Shown here one piece after another: positions 62,030 to 64,000 of a stretch of 64,000 nucleotides of DNA (positions are counted from its first letter, which is position 1; every line of letters starts with the position of its first letter). Location: contig NZ_AJLE01000011.1 of the NCBI RefSeq assembly GCF_000296775.1, forward strand, positions 1 through 64,000, given 5' to 3'. The notes beneath the pieces were generated by a model. It saw only the letters and a list, made by a program, of their open reading frames with translations. It ran no database searches and was not told the DNA's origin. Position numbers and translations under genes: made by a program. This DNA comes from Sulfurovum sp. AR. Its GTDB lineage: Bacteria; Campylobacterota; Campylobacteria; Campylobacterales; Sulfurovaceae.

Positions 62030-63418
62030 CTACTCTATAGTCTGAATCGCTCTTTCTATACGCGATACCGTTTCATCCACACCTAAAATAGCCATGATCT
62101 CATCAAGACCAGACCCTGTCATCGAACCAAGTAGACTCACACGAAGCGGCATACCGATCTTCCCAAAACCGATCTCTTTTGTCTCAACAATTTTTTCCAT
62201 CACTTCATGGTAGTCACATGGAAGATGCAGTGTCTTATCCCAACTTTTCAGCATCGAAGCAAAATCACTCAATATCTCTTTGGCTTCACCCTTAAAGGCT
62301 TTTTTGGAAGCCTTCTCATCATACTGCGTAGGTGTTGTAAGTATGAGATTGATCTGCTCTGAAAGTTCTACCAGTGTTTTCCCTCTCTCTTTGGTTGCAT
62401 CAAGAAGCAGTTCGAGCTTATCGTGTCCATGGATATCCACACCAAAATCTTTAAGCAGTATGGCAAGTTCCTCGTTTGGCGTATTTTTAATATAGTGAGA
62501 ATTCAACCAAAGCAGTTTATCTAGATTATAGTTGGATGCACTCTTGTTAATATTTTTAGGATCAAATAGCGCTATCATCTCTTCAATACTAAAAATTTCC
62601 TGGTCTCCATGACTCCAGCCAAGACGGACCAAAAAATTCAAAAGTGCTTCAGGGAGATATCCCATTGTTTTATAATCCATGACATCCGTAGCCCCATCTC
62701 TTTTAGAGAGTTTTTTACCTTGTTCATTGTTGATCATCGCAACATGGTTAAACTTTGGAATCGGGAACCCCAAAGCATTGTAGACTACGATCTGTTTAGG
62801 CGTATTGTAAAGGTGATCATCCCCACGGATCACATCTGTCAGCCCCATCAATGCATCATCTATGGCAACGACAAAATTGTACGTTGGTGACCCGTCTGCT
62901 CTCGCAATGACAAAATCATCGACTTCAGATGCGGCAATGTTCATCTCACCTTTTACACCATCCACAAAAGAGATGGTCCCCTCTTGCGGAGCTTTGATAC
63001 GGATCACCGGTTCAACACCTTCTGGTGGTGTACCGGTAAAATCACGGTAACGCCCATCATAACGTGTACGTTCTTTTTTCGCCATTTGCTCTTCACGCAG
63101 AGCATCAAGCTCCTCTTTACTCATATAACATTTATAGGCTTTGCCCTCTTCAAGAAGCTGATCAATGTATTTTTTATAAAGATCAAATCTTTTAGACTGA
63201 TAGACCACTTCCCCATCATGGCTCAGACCGACCCATTCAAATGCCTTGAGTATCGCTTCTGTAGCCTCTTCAGAATTACGTGCCATATCGGTATCTTCTA
63301 TACGGAGTAAAAACTGTCCCTTGTTGTGCTGTGCAGTAAGCCAGGAAAAAAGTGCTGTTCTAAGCCCACCGATGTGAAGATAACCTGTAGGAGAAGGTGC
63401 AAAACGTGTAACTGTCAT
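62030..63418 (-). CDS. gltX: Glutamyl-tRNA synthetase
   Basis: The 462-residue class I synthetase has 'HIGG' (15-18, the HIGH equivalent) in 'SPTGYLHIGGLRTALF', 'LLRIEDTD', and the 'KLSKRDGAT' KMSKS loop near 240. Campylobacterota carry two GltX proteins, one of which charges tRNA-Gln for later amidation; which this is cannot be told by eye. The start at 63418 was chosen for AAGG seven nt upstream. Confidence 0.95.
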   Translation of the reverse strand: MTVTRFAPSPTGYLHIGGLRTALFSWLTAQHNKGQFLLRIEDTDMARNSEEATEAILKAFEWVGLSHDGEVVYQSKRFDLYKKYIDQLLEEGKAYKCYMSKEELDALREEQMAKKERTRYDGRYRDFTGTPPEGVEPVIRIKAPQEGTISFVDGVKGEMNIAASEVDDFVIARADGSPTYNFVVAIDDALMGLTDVIRGDDHLYNTPKQIVVYNALGFPIPKFNHVAMINNEQGKKLSKRDGATDVMDYKTMGYLPEALLNFLVRLGWSHGDQEIFSIEEMIALFDPKNINKSASNYNLDKLLWLNSHYIKNTPNEELAILLKDFGVDIHGHDKLELLLDATKERGKTLVELSEQINLILTTPTQYDEKASKKAFKGEAKEILSDFASMLKSWDKTLHLPCDYHEVMEKIVETKEIGFGKIGMPLRVSLLGSMTGSGLDEIMAILGVDETVSRIERAIQTIE

Positions 63419-63562
63419 GATCATGCCTTAAATAAAGTCTAAAATAAATTAGTGAATTGTAGCGAAAATGTGGTTAAAGCGGATTATATTTTTAACGAGG
63501 AGGAGAAGCCGAAGGGCTAAAGCACTTCTGACTAATCATTTGTATTTTTCAATGTTTGAGCT

Positions 63563-63808
63563 TTACTTAACATGCTCTTTTACATTAAATGCAGCCTTTT
63601 CACCAACTCCTTTGACGCGTTGAAAATCATCAAAAGAAGTAAATTTACCGTTTTGTCTCTCTGCGATAATAGCCTCTGCTTTAGCAGCACCGATGCCTTT
63701 CACTTCCATTAACTCTTCTTTGGATGCTTTGTTAAGTTCATCCAGACTCATTCCAAACAGTGCTGTTGTCGCAAAAATTAAAAATCCTGCTATGAATTTT
63801 CTAATCAT
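63563..63808 (-). CDS. ComEA-like secreted helix-hairpin-helix protein
   Basis: The 81 residues comprise a signal peptide (hydrophobic 5-18, cleavage probably after 'LFG') and a double helix-hairpin-helix DNA-binding module: 'VKGIGAAKAEAII' and 'VKGVGEKAAFNV'. Secreted forms of this size bind incoming DNA in the periplasm during natural transformation. AAGGGA precedes the ATG. No other competence gene is adjacent. Confidence 0.88.
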   Translation of the reverse strand: MIRKFIAGFLIFATTALFGMSLDELNKASKEELMEVKGIGAAKAEAIIAERQNGKFTSFDDFQRVKGVGEKAAFNVKEHVK

Positions 63809-63941
63809 GTAGTTCCCTTGATAAATTTATTTTTAGTTATATTACAGTATGAACTATACTTATATGGTTAAAAAAGAGGTATTTTATACAAAAAATATTT
63901 TTAATGTCGATTGTGATAGAATTAGCCCAAAAAGGTCAACC

Positions 63942-64000
63942 ATGAATCAACTGGAATGGTCCATCCTAGGTGCATTTATCCTATCTTTTACTTTACAATT
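63942..64000 (+). CDS. Membrane protein, N-terminal fragment (partial)
   Basis: The ATG at 63942 follows AAAGG and opens a frame running off the window: 'MNQLEWSILGAFILSFTLQ'. The stretch from about residue 7 is a membrane helix. Too little is visible to name it. Confidence 0.5.
   Translation, partial: MNQLEWSILGAFILSFTLQ

Overview
The window looks like chromosomal DNA of a Campylobacterota (Epsilonproteobacteria) species, most like Sulfurovum or Sulfurimonas. The reasons are the AT-leaning coding sequence, a futalosine-type menaquinone gene (MqnA), the gene content, and the classic order tRNA-Thr, tRNA-Tyr, tRNA-Gly, tRNA-Thr, tuf, rpmG, tRNA-Trp, secE, nusG, rplK, rplA, rplJ, rplL, rpoB, rpoC, rpsL, rpsG, fusA, all on the minus strand. 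The genus is an inference; no 16S gene is present.

Layout. 1-3.8 kb: end of a response regulator and two tandem histidine kinases sharing one kinase core behind different sensors. 3.8-10.3 kb: central metabolism and small genes (transketolase, prenyl synthase, shikimate kinase, an SDR, a MATE pump). 10.4-16.0 kb: the accessory part of the window. Two paralogous modular lipoproteins have duplicated promoters carrying three 11-bp repeats. A 5'-truncated DUF4389 remnant lies between them. A REP-associated transposase (RAYT) flanked by an exact 34-bp inverted repeat lies after the second, and an intact DUF4389 gene follows. 16-20 kb: an M50 protease with CBS domains, ThpR, PurN, NAD(P)HX repair and ribosomal protein S21. 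20.4-25.7 kb: a same-strand series of purT, a VKOR/thioredoxin-like fusion, a 2-hydroxyacid dehydrogenase and an unusual fumarate-reductase-like pair. 25.7-36.8 kb: leuC, an RqcH-like NFACT protein, cdsA-dxr-hydrolase-tsaD, gyrB overlapping a degenerate GGDEF-EAL gene, queF, a lone CI-type DNA-binding domain and DUF2853.

36.8-54.8 kb is the transcription and translation supercluster, with several hairpins at regulatory points and a consensus promoter in front of its tRNA head. 54.9-59.4 kb holds yaaA, a 32-codon membrane ORF, a SUI1 protein, a SagB-type oxidoreductase with a DUF309 gene, a DksA/TraR-like gene interrupted by TGA, and a LexA/CI-like repressor divergent from a 37-codon ORF. 59.4-64 kb: moeA-moaE-moaD, mqnA, gltX, a ComEA-like secreted helix-hairpin-helix protein and the start of a membrane protein.

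The strongest leads for something undescribed are four. First, the CI-S24 repressor and small-ORF switch, whose 13-bp motif recurs upstream of a second CI-like gene. Second, the DksA/TraR-like gene split at its zinc finger. Third, the FrdA/FrdB-like pair with an altered flavin site, an extra cluster cysteine and no membrane anchor gene. Fourth, the duplicated lipoprotein locus with its 11-bp repeat promoter and RAYT insertion. No CRISPR array, prophage, rRNA or replication origin was seen.
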